Source: Pezicula radicicola (lineage: Eukaryota; Ascomycota; Leotiomycetes; Helotiales; Dermateaceae). From it: DNA of 64,000 nt. The translations under genes were made by a program, and so were the position numbers. Below are positions 1 to 11,934 of the stretch, piece after piece. The stretch lies in NCBI GenBank assembly GCA_003008705.1, contig PDUO01000100.1:1-64000 (forward strand), in the 5' to 3' direction. The notes under the pieces were generated by a model, which searched no databases, was not told the DNA's origin, and worked only from the letters and a program-made list of their open reading frames with translations. Position 1 is the stretch's first letter. The number at the start of each line of letters is the position of its first letter.

Positions 1-2613
1 AGGAACCTTATATATAACTTCTCTATATATACCCTTACTTAGTACTATTCTATATTTAAACAACTACTTTATCCTTGTTCTTATTCTCCTTCTTCTTTTT
101 CTCTTTAGTTTAGAATCCTTTTATATAGATCTAATAATAGAATTTATTCTTATATATTCATTTACTACTAAAGCTCTTATTCTATTTACTACGTCACTAT
201 AATACTTCTAAGTATATACTTTAATATATTATATATCTTTTTTTTCTCTTTCTTTAAATAGTCTAGAGAGATTAAGTATTTAAGGATAATAAGATAAATC
301 TTATTAAAGTACTTCTCTAATATAATAATAATACTACTATTATCTTTAAGAATTATATCTAGTCTTTTATATATAAATTATCTTTTTTTATAAATAAAGT
401 AATAAACTATTACTATCTAAATAAAGAGATTATAAGTATATAAAACTAATTATTTTAGAATTTATTTATTTAATTAATTTACTTTAAAAGTTTAATCTTA
501 TTTAATTATTCTTAGATTATATTTTAGAAATAATAAGATATTATAGTTAATAATTATTACTAGTATATTATAAAGTATAAAGTTCTAGTATTTAACTTAT
601 AAGATATAATATATATTATATTAAATTAGAATTTTAAATCTATTAGTAAAAAAAACTTAAAGTTATATTATTATTAATAATTAAACTTTATTTAAAAGTT
701 ATAAAATAATTTAAATATTATTATTATTCTTATACTTATTAAATATATTAATAATAAGAATATATAACTAATAAGATTTTTTTAACTTTAATAAAAGATT
801 AAGAATAAACTAGTATTACTAGTCTAAGAGAGATAGATTTATAATATTACTCTACTTTCTTATAATATTATAGATATAAGTTTAAAGAAATAGTATAATA
901 TATATAAACTATATAATAAGACTTATAAAGAACTTACTAGTATAACTTATATCTCTATTACTCTTTAAAAAGAAAAAACTAACTCTAAGATACTTCTACT
1001 TATTATATTTATAGATAATAATATAAGAGACTATTAACTTTTCTATCTTAATTATATTATTTAACTAGAAGATATATTACTTATCTTATTTATCTTTTTT
1101 ATTAATTTATTTATATATATCTTATAAAAGATTAATATATATATTAGAGAGATATATAAATTTATACTAGTAGTTATAAAAGTTAAAAGATATATTTATT
1201 ATAAAAAGGAGTTTAATAAGTAAATCTTCTTAGTTTATTATATATTAGTTTATAATAAGATTCTACTTTTATATCTATAAGGAATTAACTAATATAATAT
1301 ATATCTTTAAAATAAACTTTTATATCTTTATTAATTTAAATATATTAATATTAATTATTATAAATAAATAGATATCTATTTAACTATTTAGAATCTAATA
1401 TTATAATTAATCTTATATAGTAAGTTAGTTATTACTAAAGTAAAGAAGATACTAGTAAGAACTTATTACTTTAGTTAATTAATTATAAAGTATAAAAATC
1501 TTTATTTTCTTTTATAAGTTAATACTAATATAATCTTATTATTAATAATAAAGGGTATTACTTATTTACTCTATAATTATAAGATTATACTAGTTTAATA
1601 TAATAAAACTATAATTAAAGTTCTATTAAGAACTCTCTATCTACTCTCTTTTTTAATCTCTAATAATAATAAAGTTATTTAATATTATTACTAGTATTAT
1701 TAGTATTATATCTACTTTTACTATTTATATTAATTACTTTAAATATATCTAGTTTAATTATTATTTTAATTAAGATTTTAATACTAGCTAGTTTATTCTT
1801 AACTATATAAGATTCTATCTTATATAATAAGATAAATTTATTAATATTTATAATAATCTTAAACTAGATAAGTTTAATACTATTATAACTAAGATCTAAC
1901 TTATAAAGAATATTTTACTTTAAATTCTTATACTCTTTATAGATACTAAGAGTATCTCTAAGAAGTATAAGTTAATTATAAAGACTAGTAAGAATCTCTT
2001 AGTATATTTAATAAATAATATAAATCTAAAGATAATTATACTAGATAATAAGATAAAAGACTTAGTTATATAATATTAAAAGAAAAGTTAATTCTTAAAG
2101 TTTATTAATTAAACTCTCTATTATAGGTCTATATTAAAAGACCTTCTTAAATAGATTATCTTACTTATTAATAAGATTAAGAAATTATTCTCTATACTTT
2201 AAGTTTAAACTATACTTATCTAATAAGAAGTAATAAAGATTAATAATAAATAGTCTTTTAAGCTAATTAAGAATATAATTATAGATATTAATAATCTACT
2301 TTAAAAAATAATAAAGAAAATAATTATAAATTATTAATACTTAAATATTAAGATTAAAGAATAAGTCTATACTAGAGATATATATAATAATAATTAAAGT
2401 AGAGATATAATTAAAGTATCTTATAAGTATAATAGTATTAAAGTTAAGAAGAGTAAAAAAGCTCTAATTAGGAATAAGTATAATAGAAAGAACTTCTAGA
2501 ATTAAGTATATCTATTATATTTATAAATAAGTAATATAATTTATAATATATTATTTTAAAGTATAATTATAAACTAGATTATTAAGAATTATAATAGATA
2601 GACTATCTCTAAT
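1..2613. repeat. Extremely AT-rich, RIP-degraded repeat DNA
   Basis: This stretch is made almost only of A and T, with stop codons in all frames and no open frame of useful length. Such composition is the end state of repeat-induced point mutation in ascomycetes. A weak coding memory can be seen on the plus strand around 1830-2050, where Lys/Asn/Ile-rich codons continue in one frame for about 70 residues, so an old transposon gag or pol gene may lie here. I could not assign it to a family. The DNA carries one copy of the ATTAC target-site duplication at its right edge, so the neighbouring Gypsy element was inserted into it. Confidence 0.7.
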
Positions 2614-2618
2614 ATTAC
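2614..2618. repeat. Target-site duplication ATTAC, left copy
   Basis: The five bases ATTAC directly before the left LTR are repeated exactly at 8616-8620 directly after the right LTR. A 5-bp duplication is normal for integration of Ty3/Gypsy elements. It fixes the element ends and shows that the two LTRs belong to one insertion. Confidence 0.9.
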
Positions 2619-2834
2619 TATAATGACCTATACTTGGGCTATAGCTATATAAGTTATAGGGGTGGAAAATATATAGAATTCTAGACTAAGGAGGGGAGAG
2701 AGCTTGAGAGAAGCTTTATCTATATATAAGAAGTGATATTATATAACGATTCTTAGCAGCTTCCGGCTCGGGATAACGATCTTCTATTTAGCCGGGCTGC
2801 CCTGAGAAATGGGTATGTCGTTAGAATTATTATA
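2619..2834 (-). repeat. LTR, left copy (3' LTR of the minus-strand element)
   Basis: It is 216 bp, the same length as the right copy, with no insertions or deletions between them. The original ends were TGTAA and TTACA, a short inverted repeat typical of LTRs. Here both ends have been mutated to TATAA and TTATA. By eye the two copies differ at 15 positions, all transitions. Confidence 0.93.
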
Positions 2835-2837
2835 TTA

Positions 2838-2849
2838 CCCCCCCCTCCT
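2838..2849 (-). promoter_or_regulatory. Polypurine tract of the Gypsy element
   Basis: On the minus strand AGGAGGGGGGGG stands three bases inside the 3' LTR. A polypurine tract at this place primes plus-strand DNA synthesis in LTR retroelements. Its position confirms that the element is transcribed on the minus strand. Confidence 0.8.
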
Positions 2850-4250
2850 GAAAAAGCTTACCCTCGAGTATATTTCTATAGGTCTATTATTGTCTAATTC
2901 ATTGTAATCATCGATACCATCATTATAGTATTATATCTATTCAAGGAGCTATTATAGGGGTCCAGGGAGGTTAGGGTTATCAAGGTAGAACTTTCGGAGT
3001 ATATAAGGACTATATTTCAAGTTAGACACAGGGTACTATTCAGGATCTTCGTTGAAACTAGTCCACTGGATACAGTAGAGTAGACTATTATATATTTTCT
3101 TGACTATAAGGATCTTTTCGACTTCCTACTCGTTGTTATTTATAATAACGATACTAGGTGGTTCTTCTACTTCCTGACTAGGTAATGGGTTATTGGCGGC
3201 CTTCCTGAGCTTGTCTGGCGAGAATACGGGGTAGATATTCATTGATTATAGTAGGTTGATTCTATAGCTATTTCCTTCCTGGGCTAGTACTAGGTATAGG
3301 CTGGCTATTTAGTGGTCTAACTTTCGACTAGGTCTCTATATCTTCCAGTTCCGTATTATAATCTATACTTTATCCTTTACTTTCTAGTCTATTACTTGTC
3401 GGTGTTAGTTTATATCGCGTTGTTTCTTTTCCTACGAGGCCTGTAGAATCTCTTTTACCTTTTCCTAGGTGTTGTATATTCTTCTAGCTATATTTTAGGC
3501 TTCCTGGACATTTAGATATTCCTTCGCCGACGTTGGCTCTTTAGGTTGATTCTAATCGAAAGAGGTTCTAGGCGGGTATCTGTTCAATAGTTCGAAGGGA
3601 GATATTCTAAGACTCTTATATAGTAAAACTAATTAGGTATAATCTATAATCAGGAGTAAGTCTGACCAATCGTCTTGGTAGTAGCTTATATAGGGTCAGA
3701 GTCGTTGGTCAATATACTGGTTTATAATTTCGGTCTAGCTATCTATCTAGGTATAGTAGGCTGTTGAAAGTTTGATTTTTATACCTAAGATTCTATAGAA
3801 TTCATTCTAAAAGTCTGATATAAATTAGGGTCTATAGTCCGAGATAATTGATATTAGAGTACCTTTGTAATAGTATATATTCGAAATATATAGCTAGGCT
3901 AGCTCTTTTATATTTATAGTCTTATTACAGGGGACCGATATAGCTTGTTTATTAAAGTAGTCTATTACTATAAGGATATTATTGAATCTATACTTATCTT
4001 TCGGGAAGGACTTAAAGTCTATTATAATATACTACTATAGCCTTTCTGGAATAGGTAGTAGGTTTAGGTAACTGGGGGTCTTATCTCAGGGGTTGTAGGA
4101 TCTCCTATATATATAGTAATTATTAATATATATTTTTATATCTAAGACTATTCCTTTCTAGTAGTACTATATAGCTAGTAGGGACGTTGTCTTCTTTAGG
4201 CTTGGGTATACTATTGATACCTGATTATAGGCTTCCTGGATCAAGTATAT
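2850..4250 (-). pseudogene. Integrase and chromodomain region of the Gypsy pol gene (dead)
   Basis: At about 4200-3750 on the minus strand the integrase can be read. A YICRRSYNPRDK-like stretch is the remains of the HHCC finger. IIIDFKSFP holds the first catalytic Asp, and IISDYRP holds the second. At about 3150-3000 the C-terminus reads EVEKIL, then QWTSFNEDPE, then a mutated stop and YPVSNLKYSPYILR. This is a chromodomain, which in chromoviruses steers integration to heterochromatin marks. Many Trp codons are now TAG, so no product can be made. Confidence 0.88.
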
Positions 4251-6900
4251 TCTTAAGGTAAAATACTAGTTTAATCCGCCGGGTAGGGAAAATAGTTTAT
4301 CTAGTATTACTAGGTGTTTTCTCTAAAATAGTAATCTATTACCTATAGTCTAATCTTGGTTACCTCTCTCGGCCTTTTTTCTTTTATTAGTAAGGGTCGG
4401 GCTATCTCTGTTTATAGATAAGATTTAATCTATAATATTGATAGGGGATTCTATAGGGGTAAGGTCTTCAATTTCTTTGAATTTATATAAGGTTATATTA
4501 CTTAGTATCCATGGGTTAAGTTGATCTAGAGTTAGTAATATCTAGGTTTAGTATTTACTTTTAGTAATCTCTTGGGGTCCAACGTCTTATTCCCTGTATA
4601 TAAGGGTATCGGTATATTCGTTTTTCTTACTAGGTTAGTATATAATCATGAAGAAGAATTTAGATAAGAATTCAATCTATCGAGCTTGATATAAGTTTAG
4701 TTGTTTTATTGATATAAAGTATTCTAGGGCCTTATAGTCAGTGATAATTTAGATTTGATACAGGGATCCTATAGTTTCCGCTCTCTAGTAAGAGAGAGAC
4801 TTGACGATAGCTAGTATTTCCTTGTTGTATATCTAGTAGTTTAGTTCTACCGGGGCTATTATTTTTGAAAAGTAGACTACTAGGTACTAATCACCGTCTA
4901 ATTGTTTCTACGATAGTATTCCTACTATAACTCCGTTAGAAGTATCTATTTTAATTATAGTTTCTAGTTCTAGACTATAATAGTATAATACAGGGGTATT
5001 CATTAGTATATCTTTTAGTCTTTGAAAGGTAGTCTTATAGTCCTGGTTAAAATCAAAGGGTACTACTTTTCTGGTCAACCTAGTTAATGGTCTAGTAACT
5101 AGGCTATAGTCTTTAATGAACCTCTGGTAGAAGTTATAGAATCCAAGGAAGGATTGTATAGCTTATATAGTTCTAGGTACTCTCTAGTCTTTTATAACTT
5201 TTACTTTTTCAGGGTTAACTTCAATACTAGTAGTACTAATAATAAACCCTAGGTATTTTGTCCTAGTAATATTGAACTTATATTTCTTGATATTAGCTTG
5301 GAGGCCTACTTTGTGTAGTCTTTCAAGTACTTTGTATATATATTCTATATATTCGAGGGGGTCTTCTAAGTAGATTAAGATATTGTCTAAGTAGGTAGTA
5401 TAAAAGTTATCTAGGTACTTAAATAAAACATTGTTTATATAATACTAATATATAGTAGGTCCATTAGTTAATCTAAAGGGGAGTACTTTATACTTAAAGG
5501 CTCTATAACGTATATAGAATATAGTTAGCTCTTCAGAGTTAGGGTGAATTTAAATTCAATGGAATACTTATTGAATATCGAGCTTAGTGAAGATCTTGGC
5601 TCTATTGATCTAGGCCAAGGTCTCATCTATCAATAGTAATGGGTACTAGTCTTTCTGAGTTATTATATTTAATTTTTAAAAGTTGATATAAAAATAAAGT
5701 CTATTGCTTGGTTTATAGATAAAAAGTACAGGAGATATAAAAGGGGTCTAGCTTAGAGTAATAAAGCCTTTCGCTAGGTTCTCTTCTAGGTAAGCCTTTA
5801 TAGCCTCGAGTTCGGCGGTAGTTATATTATATAATAGGCTAAATCCAAGGGTATTTTCCAATTCGAGTTCAATCTTAAAGTCAATATCATAATATAGTAG
5901 GAGTATATCTGAAGCAGCCTTGGAGAAGATATCTTTATACCTCCTATATTTATCCGGGAGGTTCTTCTTTACTAGACGTTCGTCTTCCTCAAGGTCTTCT
6001 TTAGTTATATAGTCCTCGAGGTGGTGGTCGATTTCGTATATACTAGTAATAAATAAGGAGTCCTTTTTTCTTCGGGTATAGAGGGTATACGCCGGGGCGC
6101 TGATTTCGGTGATATCAATAGAGACCAGCTTACAGGCCTCCTCTGGCTCTTCGTCACTATCCGGTTCCTCTATTTCTTCTGGGTTAAGTATCTTATAGAG
6201 ATTATATTCTATAGTTCTTAGGCTATCACAAATATTCTATTTATAGGTTCTTCTTCTAAGTATCAGTGTCCAGCGGGTTTTCTTTCTCTCGGTAGTTAGT
6301 AGTAACTCTTCTCGATTTTCCCTAGTAGCTAGGTTAAATAGTTCTTTATATATTAGTATCTTCTAGGGTCAGAGACTAGTACGTCCAGCCTTCCTTCAGG
6401 TATCTTCAATTACAAAGAGCTTCTCTCTCTAGTTTATATCCTTCTAGAAGAGTAGGTCTAGTTGATATTTCTTATTATTAATCCATTGTTAGTTGATTAA
6501 AATTTCTTAGGAGAAGAGTAGTATTGGTAGTATATCTATAGGCTAGCTTAGGGCTCTCTTAGCTACCTGGAGATCGATTCTAAAGTATAATAACTATTTT
6601 CTTCCAAGTATTACTTTCTATTTTCCAAGGTCGAGTATATAGAAAGGTATACTTATTAGTCTTCTTCTATTTATATATAAGACTAGTTACACGAAGTATA
6701 TAATAGGTTTTCTAAGTTTTCCGTTATACCCTCTTACTTAGTAGGGGGAAGGTAGTTCTTCTATCTTAATTTCATAGAATCATTATAGTTTTTTAAGGTA
6801 CTAGGAATCAATAAAAAGAAACCTATTTACTCCAATATCATAGAGAGTATCGATTAAGAAAGTAATTCTATTGTAGGCTAATATATAAGGAATAGTAAAA
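4250..6900 (-). pseudogene. Protease, reverse transcriptase and RNase H region of the Gypsy pol gene (dead)
   Basis: On the minus strand, about 6870-6800 reads LIDTLYDIGVNRFLFID, the place of the aspartic protease. From about 5830 the reverse transcriptase follows: FISPVLFIYKPSN, then KLDIQ, then VLPFRLTNGPTIY. At about 5397-5365 comes YLDNILIYLED, the site of the catalytic YxDD box with the last Asp now Asn. The RNase H and tether region is seen near 4700-4600 as QARWIEFLSKFFF. Stops interrupt all domains, mostly where Trp is expected. Confidence 0.9.
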
Positions 6901-6999
6901 GTCTATCCTCCTATTAATTATCTCAAGTTAATTTCATATAATACTTTATATCCTAGAGGGGAGACTTTCTCTAGGACTCCTTGTTTCCTGATTTATCAA

Positions 7000-8170
7000 C
7001 CTTATTCAGGCTAGCTTTCTTATATAGGTAAGCTCTAGCTATATATCCGGTTTCCTTATAGATAAAGTACCTACCTTTGTTCGAGAGTTTCTGTTTCTTA
7101 GTATCCTCGTAGGTAGGGCGTGGATGGGTACTAATACTTCTCTCGTAGTCTAGGGTAGTAGCCTCTCTGGTACTATTAAGAGTTATTGTCTTTTCTATAA
7201 TAGACTTCCGCCAACTACTAGTATTCTCTACTTTCTTCGGCTTAGCCTAGTAGCGGGATTCACGAGTCTTCAGAATCCTTAAGGATTTATCTAGGAATAT
7301 ATATTCATGAGTAAAGCTTTTATAGTCCTTACTCTAGGAGTATATAGGTAAGGTAAGATAAAGTAGTTCCGGGGTGATCTATTGTTTAAGGGTTAACTTC
7401 AACTTACTGGTATAGATCTAACTAAGACTAGTAAGGTATAGGAACTCTGAATAGAAATCAGAGAATACCTTATCTTTTTTTATATAGAGGGAGTTAAACT
7501 TATTATAAGTATCACTAACCTTATCGTTATTCTTGTAGACGCTGGTGAGGTGATTAATCATTTCTTCGGTAGTCTAAAAGTAGTAGCTCTCGGCTACTCT
7601 TGATCTAAAGCAAGCTATTAAGTAGCTCTGAGCTTTTCTAGTAGTACTTCCAAATATAAAGAGTATATAGGCCTTTTCGGTAGGGTAGTAGTTATTGTTC
7701 CTATCAAGCCTTCCTTCAACTTAGATCTTCTATGATTCAAAGGTAGGAGTAGTATTGTTATCGAGTTTAATAACCTTATAGAGGACTTTTAACTTAGACT
7801 GATAGGACTCTCTTTCTATAGACGGGATAGTACCACTAGTATTTCCTTGATGGGTTATAGTTAGTACTTTAACTAGCTTAGTAATAAGGCTATTCTAGTT
7901 ATTTAGTTCTAGTAAAGGTCGAGCCCTCCCCTGGACTTAAGTCTCCGCCTCAGCTTCAAGCAATAGCTAGGTTAGTTCCGAGTTCTCTCGATACAACTAT
8001 TCAATTTCTATATCTAGTTCTATATTAGGTTCTAGGTCTCCTACCAGAGTAGTCCAAGAAGTAGACGATCCAGAGGACTTAGCCATAGTACTGGCGGCTT
8101 CCTTTCCTTTCCGGGGCAGAGCTATAGTTTTAGCTATATAGGTCTACCAGGTCATGGTTTCAGGGTTCTT
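7000..8170 (-). pseudogene. Gag gene of the Gypsy element with mutated zinc knuckle (dead)
   Basis: The minus strand from an ATG near 8156 carries a gag-like protein with a Ser/Glu-rich start and a capsid-like middle (for example AYILFIFGSTTRKAQSY and YNKFNSLYIKKDKVFSDF). At 7080-7021 it reads YFIYKETGYIARAY, which matches the CCHC zinc knuckle pattern with every Cys and the His replaced by Tyr. All these are single transitions expected from RIP. Several TAG stops break the frame. Confidence 0.85.
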
Positions 8171-8399
8171 TTCTTTCAGGGTTAAATAGACGTCCAGGTC
8201 TTTTAGGAGTCCAAGGTTCTAGTTCTAGTTTTCTGGGCTTCTAGTTCTTTTATAAAGTAATTCAGAGCTTTGGTTCTGGTTCTGGGGTTCTGTTCTATAC
8301 CTATATATCAAGGTAGTTCTAGTTCTAGTTCGAGTTCTAGTTTATTTATTCAGGATATTATATTTCCTTCCTAGGAGTAGTTCAGTAAGTCTAGAATAA

Positions 8400-8615
8400 T
8401 GTAACGACCTATACTTGGGCTATAGCTATATAAGTTATAGGGGTAGAAAATATATAGAATTCTAGACTAAGGAGGGGAGAGAGCTTGAGAGAAGCTTTAT
8501 CTATATACAAGAAGTAATATTATATAACGATTCTTAGTGGCTTCCAGCTCGGGATAATAATCTTCTATTTAGCCGGGCCGCCCTGAGAAATGGGTACGTC
8601 GTCAGAATCATTACA
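8400..8615 (-). repeat. LTR, right copy (5' LTR of the minus-strand element)
   Basis: It is 216 bp, begins TGTAACGACC and ends CATTACA, so the terminal TG..CA of the LTR is kept here while the left copy lost it. The tract is followed at once by the second ATTAC duplication. As the 5' LTR of a minus-strand element it would hold the promoter, but no clear TATA box can be told apart in this AT-rich sequence. Confidence 0.93.
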
Positions 8616-8620
8616 ATTAC

Positions 8621-9049
8621 TATATAAAAGAGAATAATATAAACTCTAGATATATATAAAAATTACTTATTAATAACTAGTAGAAGGTAATTTATTATAA
8701 TTTCCCTTTTATAATATTATAATAAAGTTATTTTACTATATAGTAATAAGTTATAAAGCTTATATAAACTACCTTAAGAAATCTAGTTATAAATAAATTT
8801 CTATTTCTCTTATAGTAATCTATTCTCTATAACCTATACTTTAGTATATCTATACTACTAGAGCCCTCTATAGTTCTAGTACTTTAATTATCTATATTAC
8901 TTCTAGTTCTAACTCTAGTTTAGATTTAGGCTTATCTAGCTCTAGTTTATCTATCTCTTATATAATACTCTTACTCTTCTAATCTATATTCTCTTACTTT
9001 TAATAATCTCTTTTATAATATATACTACTTCTAACTCTAGCTTATCTAG
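8621..9049. repeat. AT-rich RIP-degraded DNA with a tandem duplication
   Basis: This tract continues the AT-rich DNA interrupted by the Gypsy element. From about 8900 to 9140 two diverged copies of a unit of about 110 bp can be recognised. Both contain ACTCTAGYTTA, then CTCTAGTTTATCTA-like text, then TCTTACTxTTAATAAT and ATATACTACTT. The unit may be a repeated part of the 3' end of the neighbouring transposase gene. No open frame is present. Confidence 0.5.
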
Positions 9050-10666
9050 CTTTAGTTTATTTACCTTTAGTATAGTACTCTTATACTTTTAACTATACTT
9101 CCTCTTACTCTTAATAATATCCTTTATAGTATATACTACTTATATTACTTTAATATTTTTAAAGCTTATTATTTTTATCTTCTCTAGTATAACTAATCTA
9201 GTTAATTAATAAACTTTAATTTTATTATTTATTCTAGTTAATATCTAATTTTAATTATTAAGAAGAGTATATTTAGTATAAAGGAAGATACCTTTAATAA
9301 AGGATACTTAGATAGTATAAATAAGCTTTTATATATATCTCTCTAGGTACTATATACTTATCTTATTTAGTATATAAGTATCTTATTTAATTAGATTCTA
9401 TAGTAATACTAAACCCTTTATTAATACTAGTATTATAGATATTAGTAGTATATTATTTTAATAATATATATTTATCTTTATCTTATTAGCTCTTAGAATA
9501 GTTAATTAAGTAGATAGCTTTAGTATTACTCTAAGAACTTTATTTAAGTTAAATAAAAATAAATTATAAATTATTTATCTAGTTATAATATTTCTCTTTA
9601 TAAATACCTTTTCTCTTATATAGTTATATAGAGAGGTAAAATACTATTTACTAATTATATTTATATCTCTTTAAAATAACCTTTTAGTTTTATTATAGTA
9701 TTTATCCTTTAAATAAATAAATATACTAATATTATAAAGTTATAATTTATAGAAGGTATAAGAGAGGAGGTAATATAGAATAATACTATTCTTAAAATAA
9801 AACTCTAAGGCTTCGAGGGTCTTATATATCCTAAAGCTATTATAAATTAGTATCTATAGTTTTTATTTAATCTATTCTTTAGTTTTAGAATTAAATATAT
9901 ACTTAAGCTACTCTAAGCTAATCTTAGAGTTAGTATACCTAGATTTAAAGATTATATAGTACTATCTAGAGGTAGGGAATATAGTCTAGTTACTTTAATA
10001 GGTAGTAGCTAGTTAAATAATTATAGATAATAAGAACCTACTATTTATACTAATATACTCGATAGTAGTAACTAATATATACTTAACGACTATACCTCTA
10101 TAGTCTCGCGGATCGTCCTTACCTAAAAGAACTTTAATAGAGCTAAGTATAGATAATATAACTCCTGTCTCGTCTATATTATAGATATTCTCTAGGAGGA
10201 TGGCCGGATCTTCTAATACCTCTCTGATTACCTTAAACTAATGTATTATCTTATTATAGATATTATTCTCGTAGTGTTCCTAGGCCATCGCCCTTACTTG
10301 TTGTAATTTAAGTACTAGATGATACTTCTAGAAGCCCCGAGGCTAGTTCTTACCTAGAGGCTTAGTCGCTTTATTCGTCGAACACTAGTGGGCGATACTA
10401 AAGGCGAGGGTAGGTAGGTACTTAATTCGCACAAGATTCCCGAGGTCAGCCATTAGTATCGAATACTTTTTAAGGGCTTTCTCTTCCGATGGAGTAAGAT
10501 ACTATTAGCTTTGAGCCTTCTCTTCTTTTAAGCGCCGCCTATAATAACAATAATAAAGGGTTGTTAGAGGGACTCTACTACGTTTTGATATAGTATCGTA
10601 TATTTGAGGCTCTCCCGGCGGGGAGGCTTCTACTAGGGCTTTACTAGCGCGGTCGCTTATAGGCAT
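9050..10666 (-). pseudogene. Pogo/Fot1-type DDE transposase (RIP-inactivated)
   Basis: From an ATG at 10666 the minus strand reads MPISDRASKALVEASPPGEP, the N-terminal helix-turn-helix region of Fot1-like transposases. A CENP-B-type middle follows, and the catalytic core starts with YNIDETGV at about 10200-10165, which keeps the first Asp. The second catalytic site (normally DGFGTH) reads YNSFRIYKT near 9850-9820, with Asp changed to Asn. The third site, normally in QPLDV, reads LYNIS. The 5' third is much less mutated than the rest. Many TAG/TAA stops are present, so the enzyme is dead. The terminal inverted repeats were not found. Confidence 0.82.
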
Positions 10667-11712
10667 TACCTCTATACCTTATATAGAGATGGGGATAGGG
10701 TTGGGACGACTTAGTGGTGGATTGGAACGACGGGAGTAGTAACTCAGTGCGTGGCCTATGGAAACTTCTAGAAGAACACCACATTACACTATACTTTACG
10801 TGACATTAAAAAAAATGTGTAATAAAATTACGATTCGCGTAGCTGTAAATATAATATTAGGTAAGGGCGATAAATCCTTCCTCGCTTATCCTTCCTCGCT
10901 TATTAAGATATAGTATTTTGTATACCTCCTATTTTATCTAGATAAATCCGGCTGGCAGGTTTCCTTATACTCTATATCTTTAAACTTTAGAGCTATATTT
11001 GAACTTAATAGAAGCTCTATACTACGGCCCTAAATTCCAGGGATAGGTTAATAGTTATGATAAAGTAGGGGGTAATAGCTATAGTAGCTTTTGACGCTCT
11101 TAATAGGACGGTTGATAGTATAGCCAAACTATAATATTTTTCTGACTAGAAGTCAAGCCTTATAGAGAAATAGCTAAAGAACAATAGTAAACAGATTATA
11201 GCTTTATATATTTATGTGGTGGAGATTTAAGACCCCTAAACTATAAAGTTTTTTCGGTACACCGGTTTTTTCGGCACACAGGGATAGACGTTATCATAAT
11301 AAAATAATTTATCTGATCTTCTTACATAATAGCCCTCAATAAGTGATTACTTTTGTCCTTAGATGTCTAGGATGGGAAGATGCTGAATATCATGAGCAAG
11401 AGTTCAGACGGAAGGCTACTATATGCGGGTGACATCGCGATGCAGGAGTTGTAGTGGAACTTGAATGAATAAGAAATTTCTGATCGTCTTTCCTTCCTAC
11501 CTTTAACTGAGAGTGTCGAGACAGGGCTGGGGCTCGATCTGGGTAGGCTATGTTCTGATTACTACAGGGATTCACAAATCATGAAATATCGAACTACACA
11601 TTATTTTCTCTTGACCTGCAGTGCTGTATATACTTATAACTTGCTCTGTAGGGGTAGTGCCACGTCCAATCGCATTGCGCTACAGAGGATCGTGGTATTC
11701 TAGTGTTGAAAG
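10667..11712. other. Gene-free stretch
   Basis: I see no supported gene. Composition shifts here from the AT-rich block towards a normal value. The 5' inverted repeat of the pogo-type element may lie between 10750 and 10860, but I could not match it to a partner. At 11248-11281 a 17-bp unit (GTTTTTTCGGYACACMG) stands twice in tandem. Confidence 0.5.
11248..11281. repeat. Two tandem 17-bp units
   Basis: The units at 11248-11264 and 11265-11281 differ at two positions, T/C and C/A. Both lie at the edge between AT-rich repeat DNA and the pseudogene region. They may be the end of an otherwise unrecognised element. Confidence 0.6.
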
Positions 11713-11934
11713 TTGAAATGCAACACGAGGACAAGGATTCTTTGTTTCGAGATGGAAGTAGCTGGCTTCATAAACAACTTTCCGTGCCTTATGATCCGAG
11801 GAATTTGCGGTTACATAGACTCTCACAAGAATAAGAGGTGGCAGCCATATACTGCTGCAACAGTAGCTGCGTGTACGAAGGAGCTTCTCACCATGATGCC
11901 TGTGGAAGCCGTGGTGCAGGCCGATCGTTCTTAA
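11713..11934 (+). pseudogene. C-terminal fragment of a nucleoside phosphorylase (PNP_UDP) domain
   Basis: The 73-residue frame reads [25 protein letters not shown] and then [23 protein letters not shown]. This is the well conserved C-terminal part of the phosphorylase-like domain that stands at the N-terminus of many fungal NLR proteins. The FEMEVAG stretch corresponds to the nucleoside-binding loop. The stop after ADRS comes where the linker to a NACHT or NB-ARC domain would begin, and no such domain directly follows. The upstream part (about 11640-11712) has lost its frame. It is probably a scrap of a second NLR, separate from the one at 13.6-15.9 kb. Confidence 0.75.

Larger units (their letters stand above)
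2619..8615 (-). mobile_element. Full-length Ty3/Gypsy chromovirus LTR retrotransposon, RIP-inactivated
   Basis: The element is 5,997 bp with two 216-bp LTRs and a perfect 5-bp target-site duplication, so it is structurally complete. Read on the minus strand, the order is gag with a zinc knuckle, protease, reverse transcriptase, RNase H, integrase and a C-terminal chromodomain, which is the layout of a fungal chromovirus. No frame is open: Trp codons have become TAG and Cys/His codons have become Tyr throughout, the mark of RIP. The interior is clearly less AT-rich than the DNA on either side, so it was probably inserted after the flanks had already been mutated. It cannot move by itself. Confidence 0.95.

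Noticed and set aside
1500..2600. Copia-type gag with zinc finger in the left AT-rich block
   Set aside because: A KYNRKNF-like string near 2470-2500 recalls a CCHC box, but too few residues are left to assign a family.
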